Positions 29,161 to 38,121 of a stretch of 45,066 nucleotides of DNA are shown piece by piece. A program made the translations under genes and the position numbers. The notes under the pieces are model-generated. The model saw nothing but the letters and a program-made list of their open reading frames with translations, made no database searches and was not told where the DNA came from. The stretch covers positions 1 through 45,066 of the forward strand of contig JAGYML010000005.1 in assembly GCA_018400615.1 (NCBI GenBank), written 5' to 3'. Within the stretch, counting starts at the first letter, position 1. The number at the start of each line of letters is the position of its first letter. The stretch is from a bacterium. Lineage in GTDB: Bacteria > Bacillota_I > Bacilli_A > Izemoplasmatales > Izemoplasmataceae.

Positions 29161-30327
29161 CTAAAATTGACTCATGCGGACTGTTTTCCCCATGGTTTCA
29201 AGTGTGGCTTTCAAATCGGTGATGATGCGCATTTTTACAGTATGGTCGATGGGTAAATCGGGATTTTGGTGGGCTGGGTTAATGGCTTTTCCTACAAAGA
29301 AATGGATATCGGTCGCCTCTTCAAATAAAAGGTAACAAAGCTTTGAGACCGTATCGTTTTTACTTTGGAATATGAACCGTTGCGTACCTTCCAGGTGCGC
29401 TTTGGCATTTTTTAAGACGTGAGATAGGGTAATGATGCCTTCACTGACCAAATCAATGCCTTCTATTTTTCCTGCTGGGGGCAGGGATACGCTTGCAGAA
29501 GCCATGTTGACTTCGAGTGGCTTGTCCATATAGCGTGCGAACATTTGAGCCGTGGAGCCACCGCAGATAACACGCTTGCCTTTTTTTGAGAGGTAGAGGC
29601 TCATGGCCTTCTCATCTGAATCCTTGTGAGCGGGCGGTCCGACGAAAAGATTCAGATTTTTGCGCGGGGTGACTTTGAGGGCAAGTGTGGTTGTGTCATC
29701 ACCGGGTTGAAAGTGATAAAGGCTGTCACACTCGTCTATGAGGAGTTCTGCAAGCGTGCGCGCGGAATAGTCATCCATGTACATGGCTTCAAGGTATTCA
29801 ATGATATGGTGTCGTTGCCAGCCAAAATTGAGTTCGGCGCCTACTCCGGCATGTACACATCCATCACTCATGGCAAGGAGTGCATCCCCTGTTTGCAGGC
29901 CATGGGTTGCGATGGAAACCTTGCGTCCACTCATTTCAACGTGTCTGTAGTTCAGTGGATGGTGCTTACCCTGTCTTAGGATGACGGGTTCAGGGTTGTC
30001 ATAGTTGAAGATGGTGACGGTTTTTCCTTTACGAATGTGAAAAACGGTAAACGTTGAATAGGCAATATCTCTGATTTTACAGACAGGAAGGGTTTTGAGT
30101 ACGGTGTCCATGACTTCTTGTAGCGGCACGCCTTTGCCAATCATCGTCGCGATCATGGTACTTGAAAGCGTGGAAAGAATATTGGCCTTGACACCGCTTC
30201 CCAAACCGTCTGAGAGCACGAGGATTTTGTCTTTACCGGCATTTTTTTCAACTACAGTGTCTCCACACAGTTCCTCCCCTAGTTTGTGAAGGGAAAGTGT
30301 ATGGGTTTCTATACTCAGATCATTCAT
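29161..30327 (-). CDS. SpoIIE/PP2C-type serine phosphatase linked to sensory hydrogenase
   Basis: CGDTVVEK, LVLSDGLGSGVKAN, LLAMSDG, PGDDTTTLALKV; ATG 30327 overlaps the upstream ORF end by 8 nt; C-terminal extra domain. Confidence 0.85.
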   Translation of the reverse strand: MNDLSIETHTLSLHKLGEELCGDTVVEKNAGKDKILVLSDGLGSGVKANILSTLSSTMIATMIGKGVPLQEVMDTVLKTLPVCKIRDIAYSTFTVFHIRKGKTVTIFNYDNPEPVILRQGKHHPLNYRHVEMSGRKVSIATHGLQTGDALLAMSDGCVHAGVGAELNFGWQRHHIIEYLEAMYMDDYSARTLAELLIDECDSLYHFQPGDDTTTLALKVTPRKNLNLFVGPPAHKDSDEKAMSLYLSKKGKRVICGGSTAQMFARYMDKPLEVNMASASVSLPPAGKIEGIDLVSEGIITLSHVLKNAKAHLEGTQRFIFQSKNDTVSKLCYLLFEEATDIHFFVGKAINPAHQNPDLPIDHTVKMRIITDLKATLETMGKTVRMSQF

Positions 30328-31990
30328 CTTCGATAACCTTCTTGAGATTACTGAGCGCGCCTTTGGTCTCAGCCGTAGTTTCTCCCAGAAGTGAAGCAAT
30401 CTCATGGACGACACGCATCTGCTTGTCTATCACATCATCGGTGATGGCGATGGTACGTTTGTAGGCGTCTTCCTTCTGGCGTTTATGTTTGATCTCACTT
30501 GTGATGTCTCTGAGAATCGAAATGAAGATATTGAATGAAGCATCGTAGACAACGGTTTCGTCGATGTAAAGGTTATGGTCACTGAGATAGAGTGTATGGT
30601 GATACCGTTTTTTCTTGTTTTCAAGCATAGTCAAATAGGGTTCAGGATCGAGAAGCTCATGAATATGAAGGGTATTTTCTTTGATGTTTGGAACTCCGAG
30701 AAGCTGTTTGGCGGCGGGGTTCATGGTATGGACATTGAAGTCACTGTTGAAGACGAGCACGCCGTTTGGGGTGTTATGGACGATGTTGTCTGAGAAGGAT
30801 TCGGCTTTTTCTTTAAGATAGGGAAGACACATTGTGAGGTCGGCCTTACCTTGATAAACCGCTTTGGCTTTCTCTTTACAGGTATCATAGCCACACGAGC
30901 CACAGTTGAGAATCTTGGCAGGGTCGTCTTTGCCCATGCGCTTGAATATAGCCTGAATTTCTTCTTCACTCGGTTCCTTTTCATTATGAGAAAGGACATC
31001 ATAAGTCATTGTCATATTCTGATATAGAGAATGGATAGGAAAATCGCTTTTTGGGGTGTTTTGTTTGATGTTGATGATGCTTTTGAGTGGTTTTTTGGTG
31101 TGGGTGTTTCTAAGGGGGCCACCCGTACAGGAATTTTCACAGGCGCTCATTTCAATGAAGGCATTGTCAATGATGCCTTCTTCGATGTCATTCAGTGCCT
31201 GTTTGCAGGATTCAATGCCGTCGACGCTTAGGTAGTGATACGTCTCTTCATAGGCATTGAAGCTTTGAATGATGCCACCAGAAACCGGGAATGCGTTGGT
31301 CTTGCCTCTTGGGTTGTCTTTCGATTTCTTTTCCCACTCAACTTCACTGTCTTCAAGCCATGTTTTCAATTCAACGAAACTGATGACGGCGTCCATGGAC
31401 TTGGTCATTTGGGCTTCGTATTTTTTGGAAAGACAAGGGCCTATAAAAACTTTCAAAGCGTCTGGATAACGCTCTTTGAGCATTTCTGCGTGCAAGTGCA
31501 TGGGGCTTGGTGTATTTGAAAGGTAAGGGATTAGAGAAGGGTGGTGTTTTTGTATGAGCAGGTTTACTGTGGGACATGCGGAACTTATGATGATGGGGGA
31601 TGTCCCGTTTTTTATTTCATTTTCATACCGTTGTTTGACAATCGTGGCCGCTTCAGCCGTCTGAAAGACATCGGTGAACCCCAAAGCCATAAGCGCGGCT
31701 TTCATGGTTTGGAAGTCACTTTTGTAAAAATCCGAGAGGAAAGAAGGGGCGATGGACACAACGACTTGTTGCTTTTGCAGTAACCAGTTTTTCACAAAGT
31801 CCATATCACTTTGAACGGCCTTAGCGTCCTGAGGACAGGCGTTTTTACATAGTCCGCAATAGATACAGTCATCACTGATGATCTGCGCTTGGTTGTCCTT
31901 GAAGGAAATGGCTTTGACAGGGCAGGTTCTTATGCACTTGTAACAGTTCTCACAGTCATTGGCGAGGGTTCTTATCAGTTCCATAATCAT
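30320..31990 (-). CDS. Sensory [FeFe]-hydrogenase (group C/HydS-like) with C-terminal 4Fe-4S and PAS domains
   Basis: IISSACPTV (Ala in place of the proton-relay Cys), GPCLSKKYEA, EMSACENSCTGGP; LNCGSCGYDTCKEKA...MCLPY Fe-S domain; PAS-like NTPNGVLVFNSDFNVHTMNPAAKQLLG. Confidence 0.88.
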   Translation of the reverse strand: MIMELIRTLANDCENCYKCIRTCPVKAISFKDNQAQIISDDCIYCGLCKNACPQDAKAVQSDMDFVKNWLLQKQQVVVSIAPSFLSDFYKSDFQTMKAALMALGFTDVFQTAEAATIVKQRYENEIKNGTSPIIISSACPTVNLLIQKHHPSLIPYLSNTPSPMHLHAEMLKERYPDALKVFIGPCLSKKYEAQMTKSMDAVISFVELKTWLEDSEVEWEKKSKDNPRGKTNAFPVSGGIIQSFNAYEETYHYLSVDGIESCKQALNDIEEGIIDNAFIEMSACENSCTGGPLRNTHTKKPLKSIINIKQNTPKSDFPIHSLYQNMTMTYDVLSHNEKEPSEEEIQAIFKRMGKDDPAKILNCGSCGYDTCKEKAKAVYQGKADLTMCLPYLKEKAESFSDNIVHNTPNGVLVFNSDFNVHTMNPAAKQLLGVPNIKENTLHIHELLDPEPYLTMLENKKKRYHHTLYLSDHNLYIDETVVYDASFNIFISILRDITSEIKHKRQKEDAYKRTIAITDDVIDKQMRVVHEIASLLGETTAETKGALSNLKKVIEDE

Positions 31991-32231
31991 CCAGCTTTCT
32001 GAGGACTAAGTCATTAAATACGGAATCGAAGGTTTCCAAGGTGATTTGTTTACAGGGACCCTCATCAATTTTGAAAGAGACGGCATTCATGCAGTTGTTC
32101 AGACAAAAAGAGGCTTTGAGTTCCACGGTGTTCTCTAGTGAATGGGTTTCAATTGCTTGTTTGAATCGTTCAATGATTTCATACGAATTTTTCAAGTGAC
32201 AGCTGCTTCCCACACATACGGCTATAACCAT
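31956..32231 (-). CDS. Thioredoxin-like [2Fe-2S] ferredoxin (NuoE C-domain-like)
   Basis: CVGSSCHLKNS ... CLNNCMNAVSFKID motif; 91 aa. Confidence 0.8.
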   Translation of the reverse strand: MVIAVCVGSSCHLKNSYEIIERFKQAIETHSLENTVELKASFCLNNCMNAVSFKIDEGPCKQITLETFDSVFNDLVLRKLDDYGTDKNPRQ

Positions 32232-32232
32232 G

Positions 32233-32865
32233 TTATTTTTCCTCCTTGTTTCGGAGCTTAGAGGATAAAAAGGCTAGGCTCTCGGCCATGTTTTCGTTGT
32301 AGACAATGACGTCTTCAGGCACAGAAAGGTGGACCGGAGCAAAATTCCAAATGGCTTTGACACCACTGTCAACAAGGGCGTCACACACACCCTGAGCAGA
32401 CTTTGAAGGTGTCACGATGATACCGATTTGTACGTGAAGACGCGTGACGAGCTGCCGGAGCTTGTTGACGTGATAGATTGGCACCCCGCTTTGCATTTCG
32501 GGGGTATGGGCCCGCGTATCAAAGGCCAGCACAATTTTCATGTTGTATTCCCGAAACCCTTCATAAGACAAAAGTGCGGATCCAAGACGCCCTACACCTA
32601 CAAGAACTGCTTGAGAGAAGTCATTATAGCCTAGGAAACCTTCCAAATCATCAATGAGTCGTTTGACATCGCGACCCTGATTTGGAACGCCAGGCGTATC
32701 ACTGACTGTTTGAAGATCCTTTCTCACTTGAATGGAAGAAAGTCCCAGATCTTCTGCAATACGAGAAGAAGAGCAGAACGCAATTCCGGTATCGTGATAC
32801 TTGCGCAAGAGCATCAGATAATTTGGTAGTCGCCTTAACATAGGCTGTGAAACGGTTTTAGACAT
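32233..32865 (-). CDS. rex: Redox-sensing transcriptional repressor Rex
   Basis: RRLPNYLMLLRKY, SSIQVRKDLQ, VLVGVGRLGSALLSY Rossmann motif; GAGGTG SD upstream of ATG 32865. Confidence 0.93.
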   Translation of the reverse strand: MSKTVSQPMLRRLPNYLMLLRKYHDTGIAFCSSSRIAEDLGLSSIQVRKDLQTVSDTPGVPNQGRDVKRLIDDLEGFLGYNDFSQAVLVGVGRLGSALLSYEGFREYNMKIVLAFDTRAHTPEMQSGVPIYHVNKLRQLVTRLHVQIGIIVTPSKSAQGVCDALVDSGVKAIWNFAPVHLSVPEDVIVYNENMAESLAFLSSKLRNKEEK

Positions 32866-32907
32866 AAAGCACCTCGCATACGATATTTTTTTATCGATTT
32901 CAACTTC

Positions 32908-32936
32908 AGTATACACACTGGTAATCTGTATTACAA
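32908..32936 (-). promoter_or_regulatory. rex operon promoter
   Basis: Minus strand TTGTAA-N17-TATACT. Confidence 0.6.
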
Positions 32937-33006
32937 CATTTCATTTTAAGAATACGTTTTCAATCTGAAAATACAAGCGTTTTCCTTAAAAAAATCACGA
33001 AAAAGT

Positions 33007-33065
33007 TTGTGTTAATAACTAAAAAAACCTATAATACAAATTGAAGAATAATCTATAATACAGAT
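33007..33065 (+). promoter_or_regulatory. hydCBA-type promoter region with repeated TATAATACA(A/G)AT boxes
   Basis: TTGTGT-N17-TATAAT (33007-33035); second TATAATACAGAT at 33054-33065. Confidence 0.6.
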
Positions 33066-33087
33066 ACTTGTCTGATGGAGGTTTCGC

Positions 33088-33597
33088 ATGAAAGAAAAAG
33101 TGTTGGATGTATCGAATTTGGATCAAGACGCACTCAAGAGTCTTGACAAGCACATTGATTCTTTAAAAGGGTCGAATGAGAAGGAAACACTTATCCCGGT
33201 CCTTTACAAAGCTCAAGAACTTTTTGGCTATCTTCCTCACAATCTTCAACGTCATATTGCCATGAAGATGGATTTGCCGAGTGCGCATGTCAATGGGGTT
33301 GTGACATTTTACAGTTTCTTCTCCGAGCACCCGACTGGCACCTATACGGTCAGTGTATGCATGGGAACGGCATGTTATGTAAAAGGCGCCAAGGATGTAC
33401 TCGAACGTGTCAAGAAACTTACAGGGGCGAGTGAAGAATCGATGAGTGATGATGGCCTTTTTTCCATTAAAGACGTGCGTTGCATTGGGGCGTGTGGTCT
33501 GGCGCCCGTCATGACCATCAATGATGAGGTTTATGGAAAACTCAAACCTGACGATGTGGATGATATCATTGCGCGATACAAGGAGGACAACCAATGA
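33088..33597 (+). CDS. NuoE-like [2Fe-2S] subunit of trimeric [FeFe]-hydrogenase (HydC/HndA-like)
   Basis: VVTFYSFF, CMGTACYVKGA, CIGACGLAPVMTIND motifs. Confidence 0.92.
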   Translation: MKEKVLDVSNLDQDALKSLDKHIDSLKGSNEKETLIPVLYKAQELFGYLPHNLQRHIAMKMDLPSAHVNGVVTFYSFFSEHPTGTYTVSVCMGTACYVKGAKDVLERVKKLTGASEESMSDDGLFSIKDVRCIGACGLAPVMTINDEVYGKLKPDDVDDIIARYKEDNQ

Positions 33598-35402
33598 AAA
33601 TTGATAGTAGAAAAGCCTTGAAATTCTACAAGGATAAGATCAATGCCAACAATCAATACACCTTGACCCTTTATGTATGTGCTGGGACTTCTTGTGTATC
33701 ATCCAAAAGTGTCGAAATTGCGGATCGTTTAAAGGCTGAGATTGATAAGAAAGGGCTTTCTGTGGAGATGAACGTTGTGAAAACCGGCTGTTTTGGTTTT
33801 TGCGGTCAAGGCCCCATCATTGAGATTGAGCCAGATAAGGTCACCTATGTTCAAGTTACCGTTGATGATGTGGAAGACATCGTAAAAACGCATCTCATGA
33901 ATAGGGAAATCGTGGAAAGACTTACCTATGACATGACGGACGAAGGCGATTATGAGATGGCCTTTTACAAGAAACAAAAAAGAATTGCCTTGAGGCATTG
34001 CGGTGCCATCGATCCTGAAAGTCTCGAGGATGCGATTGCGCATGGAGGCTATGAAGCATTGGCTTACGCTCTTTATGATCTAACCCCTGATGAAGTGATT
34101 GGTATTATCAAGGATTCGGGGCTTCGCGGTCGAGGAGGCGGGGGCTTCCCAACAGGCCTCAAATGGCAGTTTACAAAAGCCGTGGAAGATGAAGAAAAAT
34201 ATGTTATCTGCAATGCGGATGAAGGGGACCCCGGTGCATTCATGGACCGCTCCATTTGCGAAGGGGATCCTCACGCAATCATTGAAGCGATGGCCATAAA
34301 TGGGTACGCCACAGGGGCGAAAAACGGTCTTATCTATATAAGAGCCGAATACACCCTTGCGACCAAACGTCTCTTGAAGGCACTCAAGGATGCAAGAGAC
34401 GCTGGATTCCTCGGTAACAATGTATTTGGAACGGATTTTTCCTTTGATATAGAACTCAAAGCGGGCGCGGGCGCGTTTGTGTGTGGTGAAGAAACTGCAC
34501 TGATTCATTCAATGGAAGGCCTTCGCGGAGAACCGACTGTCAAGCCCCCGTTTCCAAGTGAAAGTGGCTTCAGAGGAAAACCCTCAAACGTCAATAACGT
34601 GGAAACCTATGCAAACATTCCGATTATACTTGTCAAAGGAGCTGAATGGTTCAACAAGATAGGTACTGAGAAATCCAAAGGGACGAAAGTGTTCGCTCTA
34701 GCAGGGAACGTGCGCAATATTGGGCTTGTTGAAGTTCCTATGGGGACGACTTTCCGTGAAATCATTTATGATATCGGAGGCGGTATTCCTGATGATATTC
34801 CTTTCAAAGGCGTGCAGATTGGGGGCCCATCTGGTGGGGTCATCACAGAAGAGTACCTCGATACGCCGATTGATTACGACTCCTTGAAGGAAGTCGGCGC
34901 CATGATGGGCTCAGGCGGTATGATTATCATGGATGAAAAGACCGATATGGTTGAAATCGCGAAGTTCTATCTGGATTTCACCCAGGATGAATCCTGTGGT
35001 AAATGCACACCCTGTAGAATTGGTACGAAAAGGTTGCATGAAATGCTTGAAAAACTCACAAACATGGAAGGCTCGCCTGAAGATCTTGAATTGCTTGAAG
35101 AGCTCGCACTTAATGTACAAAACACTTCCTTGTGTGGGCTCGGACAATCCGCACCCAACCCCGTCCTTTCAACCTTAAGGTTTTTCAGGAATGAATATGA
35201 GGCCTACGCCAACCGGGAAAAACCCCATGGCTACAGAGTCATCGAAGAAGAATGCATTGGATGTACCAAGTGCAAGCGTGTCTGTCCAGTTGACGCCATC
35301 AGCGGTGAAGTCAAGAAACCGCATAGCATCGATCAGTCAATCTGTATTGAATGTGGCGCCTGTATCGAGGCCTGTCCAAAAGGAGCCATTGTCTATGAAT
35401 AA
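33594..35402 (+). CDS. NuoF-like FMN/NADH-binding subunit of trimeric [FeFe]-hydrogenase (HydB/HndC-like)
   Basis: GLRGRGGGGFPTGLKW, NADEGDPGAFMDR, SCGKCTPCRIGTKR, C-terminal 2x[4Fe-4S]. Confidence 0.95.
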   Translation: MKIDSRKALKFYKDKINANNQYTLTLYVCAGTSCVSSKSVEIADRLKAEIDKKGLSVEMNVVKTGCFGFCGQGPIIEIEPDKVTYVQVTVDDVEDIVKTHLMNREIVERLTYDMTDEGDYEMAFYKKQKRIALRHCGAIDPESLEDAIAHGGYEALAYALYDLTPDEVIGIIKDSGLRGRGGGGFPTGLKWQFTKAVEDEEKYVICNADEGDPGAFMDRSICEGDPHAIIEAMAINGYATGAKNGLIYIRAEYTLATKRLLKALKDARDAGFLGNNVFGTDFSFDIELKAGAGAFVCGEETALIHSMEGLRGEPTVKPPFPSESGFRGKPSNVNNVETYANIPIILVKGAEWFNKIGTEKSKGTKVFALAGNVRNIGLVEVPMGTTFREIIYDIGGGIPDDIPFKGVQIGGPSGGVITEEYLDTPIDYDSLKEVGAMMGSGGMIIMDEKTDMVEIAKFYLDFTQDESCGKCTPCRIGTKRLHEMLEKLTNMEGSPEDLELLEELALNVQNTSLCGLGQSAPNPVLSTLRFFRNEYEAYANREKPHGYRVIEEECIGCTKCKRVCPVDAISGEVKKPHSIDQSICIECGACIEACPKGAIVYE

Positions 35403-35440
35403 TTCGTTGAATGACAAACATAACGTGAAGGAGGGTCTTT

Positions 35441-37195
35441 ATGAACTTAATCGATAAAATGGTGTCGGTTTCAATTAATGGCATAAGCGTCAATGTTCAA
35501 AAGGACACAACCGTTCTTGAGGCCGCAAAAAAAGTAGGCGTTGAAATTCCAACGCTTTGTCATATGGATATGCACGAATTTGGTGTAGTGAATCAAAACG
35601 CCAACTGCCGAGTATGTGTGGTTGAAGACAAGAAATCAGGCAGACTCGTTCCTTCATGTGCCCAAAAGGTCTATGACGGCATGGAAGTTGATACGGATAG
35701 CATCAAGGCCGTCATGGGACGCAGAAGCAGTCTTGAACTTCTTTTATCAAATCATCCTCAGGATTGTCTTACGTGCGTGAAGAATCTCGACTGTGAACTT
35801 CAAAAGCTCGCAGATGATATGAACATCCGCAAGATTCACTACGAGGGGGAGAAGATGGATCATCCAATCGACATCTCCTCAGGCGCCATTATCAAAGACC
35901 CCAACAAATGCATCATGTGCAGACGGTGCATCACAATGTGTGATGAAGTACAAACCGTCGGGGTCCTTTCACCCCTCGAAAGAGGGTTTGACGTGGTCAC
36001 CTCTACTGCGTTTTATCTTGACCTCAATCAGACGAGCTGTACCTACTGCGGACAATGTGTTTCGGTGTGCCCTACAGGGGCCCTAGCAGAAGTGGATGCC
36101 ACCCCGAAAGTATGGCGAACTCTCAACAACCCCAACCGTCACACAGTCGTTCAGATTGCGCCGGCTGTACGCGTGGCACTGGGTGAGGAGTTCGGGATGG
36201 AACCTGGAGAAATATCCACAGGTAAAATCATACGAGCCCTTAGAAGACTTGGCTTTGATACGGTTTTCGATACGAATTTCGGGGCAGACCTCACCATAGT
36301 CGAAGAGGCCCATGAATTGATCGACCGTATCGAGAAAGGTGGAAGACTTCCCATGCTGACGTCTTGTTGTCCTGCCTGGGTTCAATTCATCGAACATCAA
36401 TTCCCTGATTTGCTGGATGTGCCATCTTCCTGCAAATCGCCGCAATCGATGGTAGGCACGCTTACCAAGACCTACTATGCAAACAAGACAGGCATCGATC
36501 CCACTAAAATCAGAAACATCGCCGTTATGCCTTGCATAGCCAAAAAGGCCGAGGCCGCACGAGAAGAGTTAAGAGACAATGGCATGAAGAACGTTGACCA
36601 TGTCATTACGACCCGAGAACTCGCGAGAATGATCAAGGAAGCGTCCATTGATTTCACAAGACTCGAAGAGGATACGTTTGACAATCTGCTTGGTGAATCC
36701 ACAGGGGCCTCAAGCATCTTCGGCGCCACGGGTGGGGTTATCGAAGCAGCTACGAGGACTGCCTATGAAATGATTACAGGCAAGGAGTTAGTCAATGTTG
36801 ATTTTAAAGAAATGCGAGGAATGAAAGGTATCAGGAAAGCCTCTATTGATCTGGGTGAGCGGACATTGAATATCGGCATCGCCCACGAACTCGGCAATGC
36901 ACGTAAACTTCTTGAAAGCATTCAAAAAGGTGAAAGTGATTTCGATGCGATTGAAATCATGGCCTGCCCCGGAGGCTGTGTGGGTGGAGGCGGACAGCCT
37001 TATCACCACGGAGACTTCTCCATTGTTGAGAAAAGGCGACAAGCACTTTACAACCTTGACACATCCATGAAGCGCCGTAAAAGTCATGAAAACCGTATGG
37101 TACAGAAACTGTATAAAGACTTTTTGGATAGTCCGGGTAGTGATAAAGCGCATCATTTATTACACACTTCTTATAGTTCCAAAGAACGAATCTAA
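35441..37195 (+). CDS. Catalytic subunit of trimeric, probably electron-bifurcating [FeFe]-hydrogenase (group A, HydA/HndD-like)
   Basis: TSCCPAWVQF, MPCIAKKAEA, EIMACPGGCVGGGGQP; N-terminal [2Fe-2S], His-Cys3 and 2x[4Fe-4S] motifs. Confidence 0.95.
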   Translation: MNLIDKMVSVSINGISVNVQKDTTVLEAAKKVGVEIPTLCHMDMHEFGVVNQNANCRVCVVEDKKSGRLVPSCAQKVYDGMEVDTDSIKAVMGRRSSLELLLSNHPQDCLTCVKNLDCELQKLADDMNIRKIHYEGEKMDHPIDISSGAIIKDPNKCIMCRRCITMCDEVQTVGVLSPLERGFDVVTSTAFYLDLNQTSCTYCGQCVSVCPTGALAEVDATPKVWRTLNNPNRHTVVQIAPAVRVALGEEFGMEPGEISTGKIIRALRRLGFDTVFDTNFGADLTIVEEAHELIDRIEKGGRLPMLTSCCPAWVQFIEHQFPDLLDVPSSCKSPQSMVGTLTKTYYANKTGIDPTKIRNIAVMPCIAKKAEAAREELRDNGMKNVDHVITTRELARMIKEASIDFTRLEEDTFDNLLGESTGASSIFGATGGVIEAATRTAYEMITGKELVNVDFKEMRGMKGIRKASIDLGERTLNIGIAHELGNARKLLESIQKGESDFDAIEIMACPGGCVGGGGQPYHHGDFSIVEKRRQALYNLDTSMKRRKSHENRMVQKLYKDFLDSPGSDKAHHLLHTSYSSKERI

Positions 37196-37197
37196 TG

Positions 37198-37226
37198 AAA
37201 AAGGATCCCGCGGGATCCTTTTTTTT
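37198..37226 (+). terminator. Terminator after the trimeric hydrogenase operon
   Basis: Perfect palindrome AAGGATCCCGCGGGATCCTT followed by T run. Confidence 0.85.
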
Positions 37227-37243
37227 GCCTTATACTGAAAAAG

Positions 37244-37954
37244 TTAATCTTTGTTTGAATCATCGTTATTTTTATAATACGCCTCTTTCAATGGTTTAAT
37301 CATCGGTTCATATGCTTGAAGGGCGTCCTTACCACGACTTGTGATTTCATAGACGCCTCGGCTGACACGGTTGAACCAGCCGTAATGGTTTTTCTGCAGG
37401 ATATCAACGACCTTCTTGCGATTGGTGTAGTCTCTTAATGCCTTGGTGCTTCTTGGCTCATTCTTCATATAATCAAGTGCCAGCAAGGCGAGTTCTCTGT
37501 AAGCGGTCATGATTTTGGTTTTGTGAGACCCTCCGATATTGGTGTCGGTAGTCCTTGCATGGAACTCTTTCAGTAAAGCCTGCTTTTTCTTCTTTCTATT
37601 TCTTACGGTATAGGCAGTAGGATCAAGCCAGAAATTGAGTGTATTGTATTTGGTGTCCACAAGAATAAGTCCCAGTTGCAGATGCTTTAATATCAGACAC
37701 TTGTCTTTGAAAGTTCGTGATTTCAATACCTTGTCTGTGGGTTTTGGAATGCTCAGATACACCAAGTCACCCATGGGGTTCCTTCTGATGCCTTGTGCAA
37801 TAAGCAAAGTGTTGAACGACGTCTTCATTTCTATGAGAACGACTGAATTATTTTTGATTGCCATGAGGTCCACATCATTGACCTCACCTTTGACGGTAAA
37901 GCCTTTGTTCTCAAAATACTTTTTTAAGATAGGGTACATGTCTTTTTCCATCAT
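37244..37954 (-). CDS. DUF2161-like / PDDEXK-nuclease-like protein
   Basis: VNDVDLMAIKNNSVVLIEMKTSFNTLL (D...ExK core) plus C-terminal wHTH-like segment. Confidence 0.6.
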   Translation of the reverse strand: MMEKDMYPILKKYFENKGFTVKGEVNDVDLMAIKNNSVVLIEMKTSFNTLLIAQGIRRNPMGDLVYLSIPKPTDKVLKSRTFKDKCLILKHLQLGLILVDTKYNTLNFWLDPTAYTVRNRKKKKQALLKEFHARTTDTNIGGSHKTKIMTAYRELALLALDYMKNEPRSTKALRDYTNRKKVVDILQKNHYGWFNRVSRGVYEITSRGKDALQAYEPMIKPLKEAYYKNNDDSNKD

Positions 37955-38049
37955 TATCAGCTCCAGCTATGAATAGTATACCGTATTTGAGCCGATGAAG
38001 ATAGTGAGTATAAACTTGGTAATACCATGGTTATAGAGCGTTGGATGAG

Positions 38050-38099
38050 AAAAAAACACTTTGAGAGGCTTAAAACTGTACGCCCTCAAAGTGTTTTTA
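38050..38099. terminator. Terminator downstream of the NDQ rhodopsin gene
   Basis: AAAAACACTTTGAGAGGC ... GCCCTCAAAGTGTTTTT. Confidence 0.75.
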
Positions 38100-38121
38100 A
38101 TATTGGAAATGTTCATGAAAC

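Noticed and set aside
29161-30414. Longer phosphatase start at 30414 given in the ORF track
   Set aside because: The extra N-terminal residues overlap the sensory hydrogenase gene and look noncoding; ATG at 30327 fits an 8-nt overlap and domain start.
32881-32896. CGATATTTTTTTATCG inverted repeat in the rex 5' region as a Rex site
   Set aside because: Arms (CGATA/TATCG) do not match the Rex consensus; may be a simple UTR hairpin.
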